Source: JBFMFR01 sp040752025 (GTDB lineage: Bacteria > Chloroflexota > Anaerolineae > Anaerolineales > UBA4823). Taken from it: 64,000 nt of DNA. Shown piece after piece: positions 43,205-50,812 of this stretch. The stretch is taken from positions 186,001 through 250,000 of the forward strand of contig JBFMFR010000003.1 of NCBI GenBank assembly GCA_040752025.1. The letters run 5' to 3'. Each line of letters begins with the position of its first letter. Position 1 is the first letter of the stretch. Both the position numbers and the translations under genes were made by a program. The notes under the pieces were generated by a model that saw only the letters and a list, made by a program, of their open reading frames with translations, was not told the DNA's origin and did no database searches.

Positions 43205-44671
43205 ATGCAACGCATTACGATCGACCCCATTACCCGCCTGGAAGGTCACGGCAAGATCGAAATCTTCTTGAACGAAGACGGCGATGTCGCCAACACCTAT
43301 TTCCAGATCCCCGAACTGCGCGGCTTCGAGCGCTTCTGCGTCGGCCGCCCGGTGGAGGAAATGCCCCTGCTGACCAACCGCATCTGCGGCGTATGCCCGG
43401 AAGCGCACCACATGGCCGCCGCCAAGGCTGCCGATGCCGTCTACCACGTAGACCCACCTTCCGCCGCCAAGAAGCTGCGCGAACTGCTCTACTCGGGGTT
43501 CTACTTCACCGACCACACCACGCACTTCTACGCCCTGGCAGGGCCAGACTTCGTCATGGGCCCGGATGCCCCCATCGCCGAACGCAACATCCTGGGCATC
43601 ATCCACAAGGTCGGGCTCGAAATCGGCGGGAAAGTGATCCAGGCCCGCAAGTACGGCCATCGCATCGTCGAGATCATCGGTGGGCGCAAGGTGCACCCCT
43701 GCACTTCCATCCCTGGCGGCCTGACCAAGGGCATCACCGAAGAACAGCGCAAAGAGATCGAAGAGATGGGACGCTGGGGTATTGACTTTGCCCAGTTCAG
43801 CCTGCAGCTACTCAACGACCTGGTCTTGAGCAACCAGACTTACCTGGACCTGATCGTCGGTGATGTCTACACGCACAAGACCTACTACATCGGCCTGGTT
43901 GACGAGAACAACAAGGTCAACTTCTACGATGGCAAGGTCAGCGTGGTTGCCCCGGACGGCGAGCGCATCGGCAAGTACGCCCCCAATGAGTACGCCGATT
44001 GGATCGCCGAGCGCGTCGAGCCCTGGACCTATCTGAAGTTCCCCTATCTCAAGAAAGTTGGCTGGAAGGGCTTCGTGGACGGCAAGGACTCTGGCGTGTA
44101 CTGCGCCACGCCGCTCTCACGACTCAATGCCGCCGACGGGATGGCCACCCCCCTGGCGCAGGAGCACTACGAGAAGTTCTACGCCACACTGGGCGGCAAG
44201 CCGGTGCACCAGCGCCTGGCGACCCACTGGGCGCGCCTGATCGAGCTGCTCTACTCCGCTGAGCGCATCGTCGAGCTGGCTACCGATGCGGAGATCACTT
44301 CGCCGAACTTCCACAGCGTGCCCACTGAAAAACCCACCGAAGGCGTTGCCATCGTTGAAGCGCCGCGCGGCACACTCACCCACCACTATAAGACGGACGA
44401 GCGCGGCGTTTTGACTGAAGTCAACCTGATCGTGGGCACCACCAACAACTATGCACCGATCAGCATGTCGATCAAGAAGGCCGCCCAGAGCCTGATCCAC
44501 AAAGGCGTGGTGGTCAACGAGGGCCTGCTCAACATGGTCGAAATGGCCTTCCGCGCCTATGACCCCTGCTTCGGCTGCGCCACGCACTCGCTGCCGGGAC
44601 AGATGCCGCTCGAAGTCACCATTCACGACGCCGACGGGAACCCAGTTGAGGTGCTCAAACAGCACTGCTGA
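43205..44671 (+). CDS. mvhA: NiFe hydrogenase large subunit, Mvh type
   Basis: 488 residues. The active-site cysteines are in RICGVCPEAHHMAA (L1 motif, about 60-73) and DPCFGCATHSL (L2 motif) near the C-terminus. After the L2 histidine there is a 26-residue tail (ending EVLKQHC) of the kind removed by a specific protease after Ni insertion; the protease gene follows with a one-base overlap. N-terminal ITRLEGHGKIEI is also typical. Oxidises H2 in the cytoplasm. Confidence 0.95.
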   Translation: MQRITIDPITRLEGHGKIEIFLNEDGDVANTYFQIPELRGFERFCVGRPVEEMPLLTNRICGVCPEAHHMAAAKAADAVYHVDPPSAAKKLRELLYSGFYFTDHTTHFYALAGPDFVMGPDAPIAERNILGIIHKVGLEIGGKVIQARKYGHRIVEIIGGRKVHPCTSIPGGLTKGITEEQRKEIEEMGRWGIDFAQFSLQLLNDLVLSNQTYLDLIVGDVYTHKTYYIGLVDENNKVNFYDGKVSVVAPDGERIGKYAPNEYADWIAERVEPWTYLKFPYLKKVGWKGFVDGKDSGVYCATPLSRLNAADGMATPLAQEHYEKFYATLGGKPVHQRLATHWARLIELLYSAERIVELATDAEITSPNFHSVPTEKPTEGVAIVEAPRGTLTHHYKTDERGVLTEVNLIVGTTNNYAPISMSIKKAAQSLIHKGVVVNEGLLNMVEMAFRAYDPCFGCATHSLPGQMPLEVTIHDADGNPVEVLKQHC

Positions 44672-45249
44672 TGGTAGAATCAAACCAGATGGGGAGCCGA
44701 AGCCCCGGCCCAGGCTCCCCTCACCCCCCCATCCTGGTCATTGGCCTGGGAAACCCCATCCTGGGCGATGATGGTTTGGGATGGCGCGTGGCCGAAGTGG
44801 TCCAACAAGCTTTGACCAGCCAGGCCAGCGATTTCGTTGAATTCGATTTCCTTTCGCTCGGGGGGCTGAGCCTGATGGAACGCCTGGTGGATTACGAGCG
44901 CGTCGTGCTGATCGACGCCATGAACAGCGGGCAAAACCCGGTCGGAACGGTCAAGGTTTTCCCTCTGGAGCAGTTGCCCGCCCAGGCATACGGCCATCTC
45001 AGCTCGGCTCACGATACCAGCCTGCAAAACGCCCTGCAAGTCGGCCGCAGGCTGGGGGCGCGCCTGCCCGATCAGATCGTGGTTGTGGCGGTCGAGTCGC
45101 CCTACGTTTACGATTTCAGCGAAACGCTGACGCCCCCAGTAGCGTCTGCTCTGCCCGAGGCCGCCCAGGCCGTTATCACCGTCCTTCGCCAGTGGACGCC
45201 CAACCTGCATTCGCAAGATTTTTCGGAGACCAGATATGATATCCCCTGA
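44671..45249 (+). CDS. Hydrogenase maturation protease
   Basis: 192 residues. Motifs of the HyaD/HycI/FrhD family: LVIGLGNPILGDDGLGWRVA (the Ni-sensing Asp is in GDDG), VVLIDAMNSG with the second Asp, and SSAHDTSLQNAL with the His ligand. It should cleave the C-terminal extension of MvhA just upstream. The ATG overlaps the mvhA stop by one base. The first 20 residues (Gly/Pro/Ser-rich) are unusual and a later start is possible. Its 3' end overlaps the cyclic-nucleotide-domain gene by 14 bases. Confidence 0.9.
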   Translation: MVESNQMGSRSPGPGSPHPPILVIGLGNPILGDDGLGWRVAEVVQQALTSQASDFVEFDFLSLGGLSLMERLVDYERVVLIDAMNSGQNPVGTVKVFPLEQLPAQAYGHLSSAHDTSLQNALQVGRRLGARLPDQIVVVAVESPYVYDFSETLTPPVASALPEAAQAVITVLRQWTPNLHSQDFSETRYDIP

Positions 45250-45703
45250 ATTACTCCGTCGTTTCCCCTTCTTTGCCCCATTGAACGAAGCGCAACTGCG
45301 CGAAATTGCCATGATCGCGGAAGAATTCTCCGCCCAGGAAGGCGAGCAATTGTTCGAAGAATGCCAGCCAGCCGACTATCTTTACGTGCTGGTAGAAGGC
45401 GCGGTCGAATTGTTCTACAAGTCCGAGGAAGAGTATCACCCCAAATCGAAAAAGGAATTTTCGGTAGGCGATATCAACCCCGGGGAAGTTTTCGCCTTCA
45501 GCGCTTTGATCGATCCATACGTGCTAAACGCGACAGGGCGCGCGGCGCAGGCCTGCCGCATCGTCAAAATCGACGCCAAATCCTTGCGCGCGTTATTCGA
45601 AAAAGACCCGCAAATGGGCTACCTGGCCATGCACCAGCTCACCAAAGGGTTGATGGAACGCCTGGCCTACACACGAGTTCAACTGGCTGCCGCCTGGGCC
45701 TGA
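45236..45703 (+). CDS. Stand-alone cyclic-nucleotide-binding domain protein
   Basis: 155 residues, one CNMP_BD/CRP-like beta-roll and no helix-turn-helix. FPFFAPLNEAQLREIAMIA and DYLYVLVEGAVELFYKSE are typical; the phosphate-binding cassette region is INPGEVFAFSALIDP, where the usual Gly-Glu is kept but the following Arg is not obvious, so nucleotide binding is unproven. It lies inside the hydrogenase operon end, with a GNAT acetyltransferase 35 bases downstream. Likely a regulatory subunit rather than a transcription factor. Confidence 0.85.
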   Translation: MISPELLRRFPFFAPLNEAQLREIAMIAEEFSAQEGEQLFEECQPADYLYVLVEGAVELFYKSEEEYHPKSKKEFSVGDINPGEVFAFSALIDPYVLNATGRAAQACRIVKIDAKSLRALFEKDPQMGYLAMHQLTKGLMERLAYTRVQLAAAWA

Positions 45704-45738
45704 CCCCAGCCCGAGAAAGAGCCAGAGAAAGGTTGGCT

Positions 45739-46305
45739 ATGGTCACAAAAGAAGATCTGATCTACAGACAAGTGATTACACTGCGTGATGGCACCCGCAT
45801 CCTGCTCCGGCCTCTCCTGAAGGAAGACCGCCAGGCGCTGCTCGACTTGTTCTTGCCCGTCGCCTTCGAAGACCGGCGCTATACGCGCCACAACATCAAT
45901 GACCCCGACGTGGTCTCTGCCTGGACGGAGAACATCAACTACGATACGATCTTCCCGCTGGTGGCTACAGTGGGCGAGCGCATCGTGGGCATCGGCACCC
46001 TGCATTTCGCCGAAGGGCCGGCGCGCCATCGCTGCGAACTGCGCATCTTCCTCGCCAAGGATTTCCGCCGGCGCGGCCTGGGGAATAAACTGATCCAGGG
46101 ATTGATCGACCACGCCCGCCGCCGCGGCATGCACTTCATCGAGGTGCAGATCGTCAGCGACCATGTAGACGTGATCAAAGCCATGCAAACTGCTGGCTTC
46201 GAAACTGTGTGTAACTTCGAAGATTACTTCATTTTACCCGATGGCGAGCTGCGCGACGTGGTGCACCTGATGCTCAAGCTGCGCACGGTCGAGAACGAAT
46301 TCTAG
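45739..46305 (+). CDS. GNAT-family N-acetyltransferase, Pat-like
   Basis: 188 residues from ATG 45739 (AAAGGTTGGCT). ITLRDGTRILLRPLLKEDRQ at the N-terminus and LRIFLAKDFRRRGLGNKLIQ (acetyl-CoA pyrophosphate loop RRxGxGxx) with FIEVQIVSDHVDVIKAMQTA match protein-acetylating GNATs of the Pat/KATmt type. It follows a cyclic-nucleotide domain; in mycobacterial KATmt these two domains are fused. It may acetylate metabolic enzymes in response to a second messenger. The 3' end overlaps the converging esterase gene by four bases. Confidence 0.82.
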   Translation: MVTKEDLIYRQVITLRDGTRILLRPLLKEDRQALLDLFLPVAFEDRRYTRHNINDPDVVSAWTENINYDTIFPLVATVGERIVGIGTLHFAEGPARHRCELRIFLAKDFRRRGLGNKLIQGLIDHARRRGMHFIEVQIVSDHVDVIKAMQTAGFETVCNFEDYFILPDGELRDVVHLMLKLRTVENEF

Positions 46306-46961
46306 GCACAGATGCGCCGGAAGAAAGCTTCCAGGCCGCGGAAGCACCCGGCGCTCAATTTGTGCCCGACATCGTCTTCGCAATAACTCACCTGCGCCCC
46401 AGCCTGCTCCAACAGTTCGACCGCCTGCCGGGCGCGCTCCACCGGGACCAGTGCATCCTGGCTGCCATGCGCCATAAACAAGGGAATCCCGCGCAAAGGC
46501 TGCCCCGCCGCCAAAGCTGCAGCGCCATCGGGCAGAAAGCCCGACAGTCCAGCCAGGGTGCAAATCCGGCCGGGGTGCAGCAACGCCAGAGTGAAGGCCA
46601 GCGCCGCCCCCTGGCTGAAACCTACCAGGCGCAATTTAGAAAAATCGGCGCCTGGAAAATTCTCGGGGGTCAACAATTCCAGCAGCGCTTCCACCGCCGG
46701 GCGGAAATCATCCACCCAGGGCCACATTCTCGGCTTGTAAGCATGCCAGGCATAACCGCCCGTCGGCGCGGGGTACAGGCCGCGCGGCGCGACCAGCCAG
46801 GCATCCTGCGGCAGGCGCGAGGCAAACACCCACATGGCGTTTTCGTCACCCGTCCAACCATGCAACATAACGATCAGCGAACAGGGGCCATCCCCTGCCG
46901 GGCGGTGCTGCCGCATCACCCAACCATCTATCTCCACCAATTGTGAAGTATCCTTCAGCAT
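46302..46961 (-). CDS. Phospholipase/carboxylesterase-family alpha/beta hydrolase
   Basis: 219 residues from ATG 46961 (GGAGGCAGGT). LIVMLHGWTGDENAMWVFAS gives the oxyanion region, LVGFSQGAALAFTLAL the nucleophile elbow GFSQG with catalytic Ser, AHGSQDALVPVERARQ the Asp, and the catalytic His is in DVGHKLSAGC. Family members hydrolyse short-chain esters or thioesters. Substrate unknown. It lies 16 bases after the small membrane protein gene, which has the same ribosome-binding sequence. Confidence 0.85.
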   Translation of the reverse strand: MLKDTSQLVEIDGWVMRQHRPAGDGPCSLIVMLHGWTGDENAMWVFASRLPQDAWLVAPRGLYPAPTGGYAWHAYKPRMWPWVDDFRPAVEALLELLTPENFPGADFSKLRLVGFSQGAALAFTLALLHPGRICTLAGLSGFLPDGAAALAAGQPLRGIPLFMAHGSQDALVPVERARQAVELLEQAGAQVSYCEDDVGHKLSAGCFRGLEAFFRRICA

Positions 46962-46976
46962 ACCTGCCTCCACAGT

Positions 46977-47204
46977 TCAGGCGCGATCGATGCGCTTCAC
47001 CACCCATTCCATCAGCGCCAGGACCAGCCAGATCAGCACCAAAGGCGCCAAGCCGGCCGTCAGGCAGATCAAACCCATCACAGCCGCGCCTCGCCCGTAG
47101 ATCCAGTAAACCAGGCCGTCGCCTACCAGGTAGAGCAGCACAATCCCGCCCACGAGCAGGCGGATATTCGTTTGCCGGGCGTAGCGCCGCAAATCTCGCC
47201 CCAT
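46977..47204 (-). CDS. Small two-segment membrane protein
   Basis: 75 residues from ATG 47204, fixed by AAAGGAGGCAGGT. Two hydrophobic segments (IRLLVGGIVLLYLVGDGLVY and AAVMGLICLTAGLAPLVLIW) with a basic N-terminus (GRDLRRYARQTN). No family recognised. First gene of a two-gene unit with the esterase. Confidence 0.65.
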   Translation of the reverse strand: MGRDLRRYARQTNIRLLVGGIVLLYLVGDGLVYWIYGRGAAVMGLICLTAGLAPLVLIWLVLALMEWVVKRIDRA

Positions 47205-47253
47205 ACCTGCCTCCTTTCTCATTCGATCTTATCGCATCCTGGCAAAAATAGCG

Positions 47254-47259
47254 TAAAAT
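47254..47259 (+). promoter_or_regulatory. -10 element for a leaderless mRNA
   Basis: TAAAAT ends six bases before ATG 47266, so the transcript should start at the A of the start codon. No ribosome-binding site precedes the gene. The -35 region is weak. Confidence 0.5.
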
Positions 47260-47265
47260 AACGAT

Positions 47266-47610
47266 ATGTCGAATGATACCACCGATTGGAAAGTGCGTTT
47301 CGAAGACGAAATCCACCACGCCGAGGACGCCCGGGCGGATGGCAACGAGGGCATGGCGCGCGTCTGCGCCCGGCGCGCCGCCGGGATCGCCATTGGCGAA
47401 TACCTGCGCCGCCAGGGCATGCCCACCGGCGAGCCAAGCGCTTACGAACGCCTGAAAAACTTGCGCCTCGACCCGCGCCTGCCACCCGACCTGGTTGAAA
47501 GTGTCGAGCATCTGCTGCTGCGCGTCACACCCGAGCATAACCTGCCCGTGCAGGCTGATTTGATTGCCGAGGCGCGCCGGCTGAGCGAGGGGCTGCTGGG
47601 CGCCAGATAA
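47266..47610 (+). CDS. Small helical protein of unknown function
   Basis: 114 residues, no membrane segment. Several amphipathic helices (RFEDEIHHAEDARADGNEGM, RVCARRAAGIAIGEYLRRQG, LPPDLVESVEHLLLRVTPEH). The pattern with a conserved-looking Arg/Ala/Gly helix is somewhat HEPN-like, but no RxxxxH motif is found. I do not assign a family. Probably a leaderless transcript. Confidence 0.65.
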   Translation: MSNDTTDWKVRFEDEIHHAEDARADGNEGMARVCARRAAGIAIGEYLRRQGMPTGEPSAYERLKNLRLDPRLPPDLVESVEHLLLRVTPEHNLPVQADLIAEARRLSEGLLGAR

Positions 47611-47643
47611 CCCAGGTGAACGGTGAATCGCCCGGTCCACTAC

Positions 47644-47671
47644 TTTACTTTCTTCAAGAGATCAGTATAAT
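47644..47671 (+). promoter_or_regulatory. Promoter of the CBS-domain gene
   Basis: TTTACT (47644-47649), 16-base spacer, TATAAT (47666-47671). The leader to ATG 47757 is about 80 bases and ends with AAGGAGAGACGGCG. Confidence 0.55.
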
Positions 47672-47756
47672 TAAGGCAAATGCACGGCGTTCTTTTCTTG
47701 CCCGGTTATCTACCCAATTCAAACTAAAAAACTGTTCCGTATAAGGAGAGACGGCG

Positions 47757-48203
47757 ATGATCACTGTTAGGGAACTCATGAAGATCAAGGGGAGTGACAA
47801 AAGCATTTCCGTGGCACCGACGGATACCGTCTACCGGGCCTTGCAGGTCATGGCCGAGAAAAACGTTGGGGCGGTGGTCGTCTGCGAACAGGATGTGATG
47901 GTAGGGATCTTCACCGAGAGGGACTACTGCCGCAAGATCATCCTGATGGGGCGCTCATCTTTGAGCACCCAGGTCCAGGAGATTATGACTAAGAACATGA
48001 TCACGATCCAACCCGACCAGCAGTTGGAAGATTGCCTGGATTTGATGGCCCACCATCACATCCGCCACCTGCCGGTCGAGGAGAGCGGTCATCTCGTGGA
48101 TATCGTTTCCATGCGCGACGTCATGGAGGCCATGATCTCGATCAAGCAAGACCGCATCGACAGCCTCGAGAATTACATCATGGGACGCGACTACGGTCGC
48201 TAA
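47757..48203 (+). CDS. Two-CBS-domain protein
   Basis: 148 residues, two CBS motifs in tandem: ISVAPTDTVYRALQVMAEKN with VGIFTERDYCRKII, and MITIQPDQQLEDCLDLMAHH with IRHLPVEESGHLVDIVSMRD. A CBS pair forms an adenosyl-ligand (AMP/ATP/SAM) sensing unit. A C-terminal helix (SIKQDRIDSLENYIMGRDY) may mediate dimerisation. There is no effector domain, so it presumably regulates another protein in trans. Confidence 0.88.
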   Translation: MITVRELMKIKGSDKSISVAPTDTVYRALQVMAEKNVGAVVVCEQDVMVGIFTERDYCRKIILMGRSSLSTQVQEIMTKNMITIQPDQQLEDCLDLMAHHHIRHLPVEESGHLVDIVSMRDVMEAMISIKQDRIDSLENYIMGRDYGR

Positions 48204-48260
48204 AACTTACCCAGGCGACAGCCCCAAGCGAAACTCAGGTAAGTGCGCGTATCCTTTGAG

Positions 48261-48581
48261 CTAGAGTGCTGGCCTGACTGGCGCAGGCGACTTTTGGCGC
48301 GCCCGGCTGAGCAGACCCAGCGCAGCAGCAAGCGTGAGCGTCAGGCGCACGCCCGTAGCAACGATAACGATCCCACTGAGCGCACCGGCGGCCACGAATG
48401 CAGCGTAATGCCACAGGCCAAACGTGCGCTCGGGAGTTGGCGCGTTCATCAACCGCCCCTTCAACTCACTGATAAACGCCGGGCGCGGTGCGATGGGGGT
48501 CAGGTAAGATTGCAGACAGGCCTCCAAATCGGCTAATTGGTGATCTTGCACCGCCTCGCGCCGCCCGAATCTGAATTTCAT
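48261..48581 (-). CDS. Membrane protein, candidate anti-sigma factor
   Basis: 106 residues from ATG 48581 with AAGGAGGCTAAA. A charged N-terminal part (LADLEACLQSYLTPIAPRPA, FISELKGRLMNAPTPE) precedes a hydrophobic segment (YAAFVAAGALSGIVIVATGV) and a second one (LTLTLAAALGLLSRARQK). A short helical domain followed by a membrane anchor, in the same transcript as an ECF-like sigma factor (via degV), is what a small anti-sigma factor would look like. This is inference from context; no known anti-sigma motif is visible. Confidence 0.6.
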   Translation of the reverse strand: MKFRFGRREAVQDHQLADLEACLQSYLTPIAPRPAFISELKGRLMNAPTPERTFGLWHYAAFVAAGALSGIVIVATGVRLTLTLAAALGLLSRARQKSPAPVRPAL

Positions 48582-48582
48582 T

Positions 48583-49431
48583 TTAGCCTCCTTCTACCGG
48601 ATAGGCAATAATGCCAACCGTCCCCGGTCCCAGGTTTGCAGCAACGCCGATAGAAAGCTCGGTCATGATCAATTCTTTGCAATTCAATACCTGGCGCACT
48701 TTTTCCATCAGAATCTGCCCGGCTTCGATATCCTCAGCATGCACGACTGCGACGTTCAACAAGCGCTCGCCCATACGTTCCTTCATCAGGTTGAGGATGA
48801 ACTCCAAAGCCTTGCTGCGCGTGCGCACCCGGTCGCCTAGTTCCAGAACGCCCTCACGCAAGGTGATCACCGGCTTCACGTTGAGCAGCGAGGCCAGGGC
48901 GGCCTGTAACGCCCGGACGCGCCCGCTCCGGCGGGCATATTCCAGGGTATTCAAGGTCAGGATGATCTGCATGTTGCGGCGGATCCCATCCAGGCGCTCT
49001 AAGACTTGCTCCAGCGTGGCGCCAGCGCGTTCCATCAGGCGGGCTTCGCGCGCCATATAACCCATCCCGGCCGAACCACAGGCCGAATCGAAGGGGATGA
49101 TATGAAAGCGCTTTGCCAGATCGCGGGCGGCCATCTCAGCCGAGGCCAGTGTGCCAGACAACTTACTGGTAACGTGCAAAGACAGAATCGTATCCCCGCC
49201 CTGGGCAATCCGCTGGTACAGGTCGATAAACTGCTGGGGAGTGGGCTGCGAAGTCTTGGGGATCGTACCGCTCTCGTTTGCCATGCGGTAAAAATCGGAA
49301 TTGCTCAGGTCGATTCCCTGTAAAAATGTGTGCTCGCCGAAATGAATGTTGATTGGGATGACCTGAATATCATACTGCGCCAGCCATCCCGGCGGGGCAT
49401 CCCCAGCGCTATCCATTACAATCCGAAACAT
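48583..49431 (-). CDS. DegV-family fatty-acid-binding protein
   Basis: 282 residues. N-terminal IVMDSAGDAPPGWLAQYDIQ, then ISFGE-like INIHFGEHTFLQGIDLSNSD, TSQPTPQQFIDLYQ, LSLHVTSKLSGTLASAEMAA, and FDSACGSAGMGYMAREARLM match DegV/FakB proteins that bind a fatty acid in a buried cavity and present it to FakA kinase. FakA is not in the window. ATG 49431 is preferred; the gene overlaps the sigma factor end by about 23 bases. Confidence 0.85.
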   Translation of the reverse strand: MFRIVMDSAGDAPPGWLAQYDIQVIPINIHFGEHTFLQGIDLSNSDFYRMANESGTIPKTSQPTPQQFIDLYQRIAQGGDTILSLHVTSKLSGTLASAEMAARDLAKRFHIIPFDSACGSAGMGYMAREARLMERAGATLEQVLERLDGIRRNMQIILTLNTLEYARRSGRVRALQAALASLLNVKPVITLREGVLELGDRVRTRSKALEFILNLMKERMGERLLNVAVVHAEDIEAGQILMEKVRQVLNCKELIMTELSIGVAANLGPGTVGIIAYPVEGG

Positions 49432-50086
49432 GGCCCTCTTTACCTCCGTTCTCATTCTCCACTTGCTCCAGGTTCAGGAGCAACCCGTTCAACTCATCGC
49501 GCATGACCAGGAGCGTGCGATGATACAAGCTTTTCACGGCACCTTCGCTGCGCCCCATGATTCGCCCGATCTCGGCATTGGACATCTGCTCGACGAACTT
49601 CAGGATGAGCAACTGCTGCCGCTCTTGTGGCAAGCTCCGGATCACGCCCAGCAAATAGCGCTGCTCCTCGGAAACGATCAACTCATGCTCGGGGTGCTCC
49701 GACTGAGGCGCCCACATCACGCCTTCATCCAGGGGCACTTCCTTACGGCGGCTGTTATCGCGATGCCAGTTTGCCACCAGGTTATGAGCGATGCGGTACA
49801 GCCAGGCTGAAAACGGCAAACCCCGATCACGATAAGTCCCGATGTGGCCCAGGGCACGAAAGAAGACGCGCTCGGTCAGATCCTCCGCATCGTGAACGTT
49901 ACCTGTGCGGTAATAAATATAGTTGTAAATGCGCTCCACGTAGCGTTCGTAGAGCACGCCAAACGCCTCCCGGTCGCCCTGCGAGGCGAGAGACAAGGCC
50001 ATCTCATCACTGGTCTGCTGCACCACGGCTTCCCTTTTCCGGTGAGGCCAGAGGCGACAGATAAGATGGCCAACCGAACCATCCAA
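49409..50086 (-). CDS. Sigma-70-family (ECF-like) RNA polymerase sigma factor
   Basis: 225 residues. Region 2 is YERYVERIYNYIYYRTGNVH and DAEDLTERVFFRALGHIGTY with the RIAHNLVANWHRD helix, and region 4 is SLPQERQQLLILKFVEQMSN with GRIMGRSEGAVKSLYHRTL as recognition helix. Regions 1 and 3 are missing, so it is an ECF-type factor. The start at 50086 (AGGTAATTGG upstream) is uncertain; GTG codons about 20 codons further in are alternatives. It is followed by degV and a small membrane protein that may be its anti-sigma partner. Confidence 0.85.
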   Translation of the reverse strand: MDGSVGHLICRLWPHRKREAVVQQTSDEMALSLASQGDREAFGVLYERYVERIYNYIYYRTGNVHDAEDLTERVFFRALGHIGTYRDRGLPFSAWLYRIAHNLVANWHRDNSRRKEVPLDEGVMWAPQSEHPEHELIVSEEQRYLLGVIRSLPQERQQLLILKFVEQMSNAEIGRIMGRSEGAVKSLYHRTLLVMRDELNGLLLNLEQVENENGGKEGHVSDCNG

Positions 50087-50168
50087 TTACCTGTTCGCCA
50101 ATAGAAACCCCACGGATGCCAAAAAGTTTCTGACTAAAAAGGCAGTATAACATAAAATCAAAATGCGG

Positions 50169-50174
50169 TATAAT
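50169..50174 (+). promoter_or_regulatory. -10 element of ssrA
   Basis: Consensus TATAAT, 10 bases before the first base of mature tmRNA. No good -35 sequence is seen. Confidence 0.6.
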
Positions 50175-50184
50175 AGCTGTGTCT

Positions 50185-50602
50185 GGGGATGAAAGGTCTC
50201 GACGGGAGAGGCTGGCCCCGGATTGCGAGCCGAGAGGCGCCGACCTCGGGCGGGCGCAAGCGCCTGCTAAAATCAGCGCAAAAAACAAGTGCCAATCGCA
50301 CAAACTATGCTGCTCTGCCTCTCGCTGCATAAGCGAGACTGAGCGCACCTGGCTCTCTTAAGGGCCACGTCCGCCCACCCCGCCCTCTGACCGGTGGTGG
50401 GATCGGGCGTGACAAAGTCAGAGTGCCGCACGTCCCACACCACTAAGCGTGCGAAAGAGAGGCTTTCGGGTCTCAGTGGTTAGCGCGTGGGCCTCCTTGG
50501 TCGGTTGAGGAGCCAGGCGCGAAACTCAATAACCGACTACGCTCGTAGATATCCGCGGGACGAATCTTTCGGACTCGGGTTCGATTCCCGACATCTCCAC
50601 CA
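50185..50602 (+). ncRNA. ssrA: Transfer-messenger RNA (tmRNA)
   Basis: 418 bases, one-piece tmRNA. The 5' end GGGGATGAAAGGTCTCGACGGG and the 3' end GACTCGGGTTCGATTCCCGACATCTCCACCA form the tRNA-Ala-like acceptor and T arms. The tag frame begins with GCG at 50276 and ends in TAA at 50330-50332, encoding AQKTSANRTNYAALPLAA, with the hydrophobic ALPLAA tail recognised by ClpXP-type proteases. Downstream pseudoknot arms are present. Partner SmpB is encoded at 32 kb. A promoter -10 and a terminator flank the gene. Confidence 0.96.
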
Positions 50603-50605
50603 GAA

Positions 50606-50640
50606 AAATGCAGTTGGCTGCGCGATCACCAACTGCATTT
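50606..50640 (+). terminator. Terminator of ssrA
   Basis: AAATGCAGTTGG and CCAACTGCATTT are perfect 12-base arms around 11 bases, four bases after the CCA end. Confidence 0.8.
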
Positions 50641-50812
50641 CTGCATCCAGGGATCGAGTCGCAATACCAGTATCAACCTGGCAATCCTGGCAGTTGCGTT
50701 ATTCCAGAAGGGCCTGCTCAGGTAGTGAGAAGAAGATAAGCTGGCGCATTTCACCAGGAACTACGGCCTGACCTTGCCGCTGGTGGTCAGGTTGTTCCTG
50801 TTTGGGTAGACG
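50641..50812. other. Intergenic stretch after ssrA
   Basis: Only a very short plus-strand frame (ending NYGLTLPLVVRLFLFG before a stop at about 50810) hints at a gene remnant. The 3' end of tmRNA is a common island integration site, but no duplicated end is seen here. Confidence 0.3.

Noticed and set aside
45361..45738. Long open extension of the GNAT frame upstream, overlapping the cyclic-nucleotide domain gene
   Set aside because: It runs in a different frame over a well-supported CNBD gene and has low-complexity basic sequence; the ATG at 45739 has its own ribosome-binding site.
50603..50812. Possible integration remnant at the 3' end of tmRNA
   Set aside because: No duplicated tmRNA 3' end or integrase is visible; only a short frame fragment remains.
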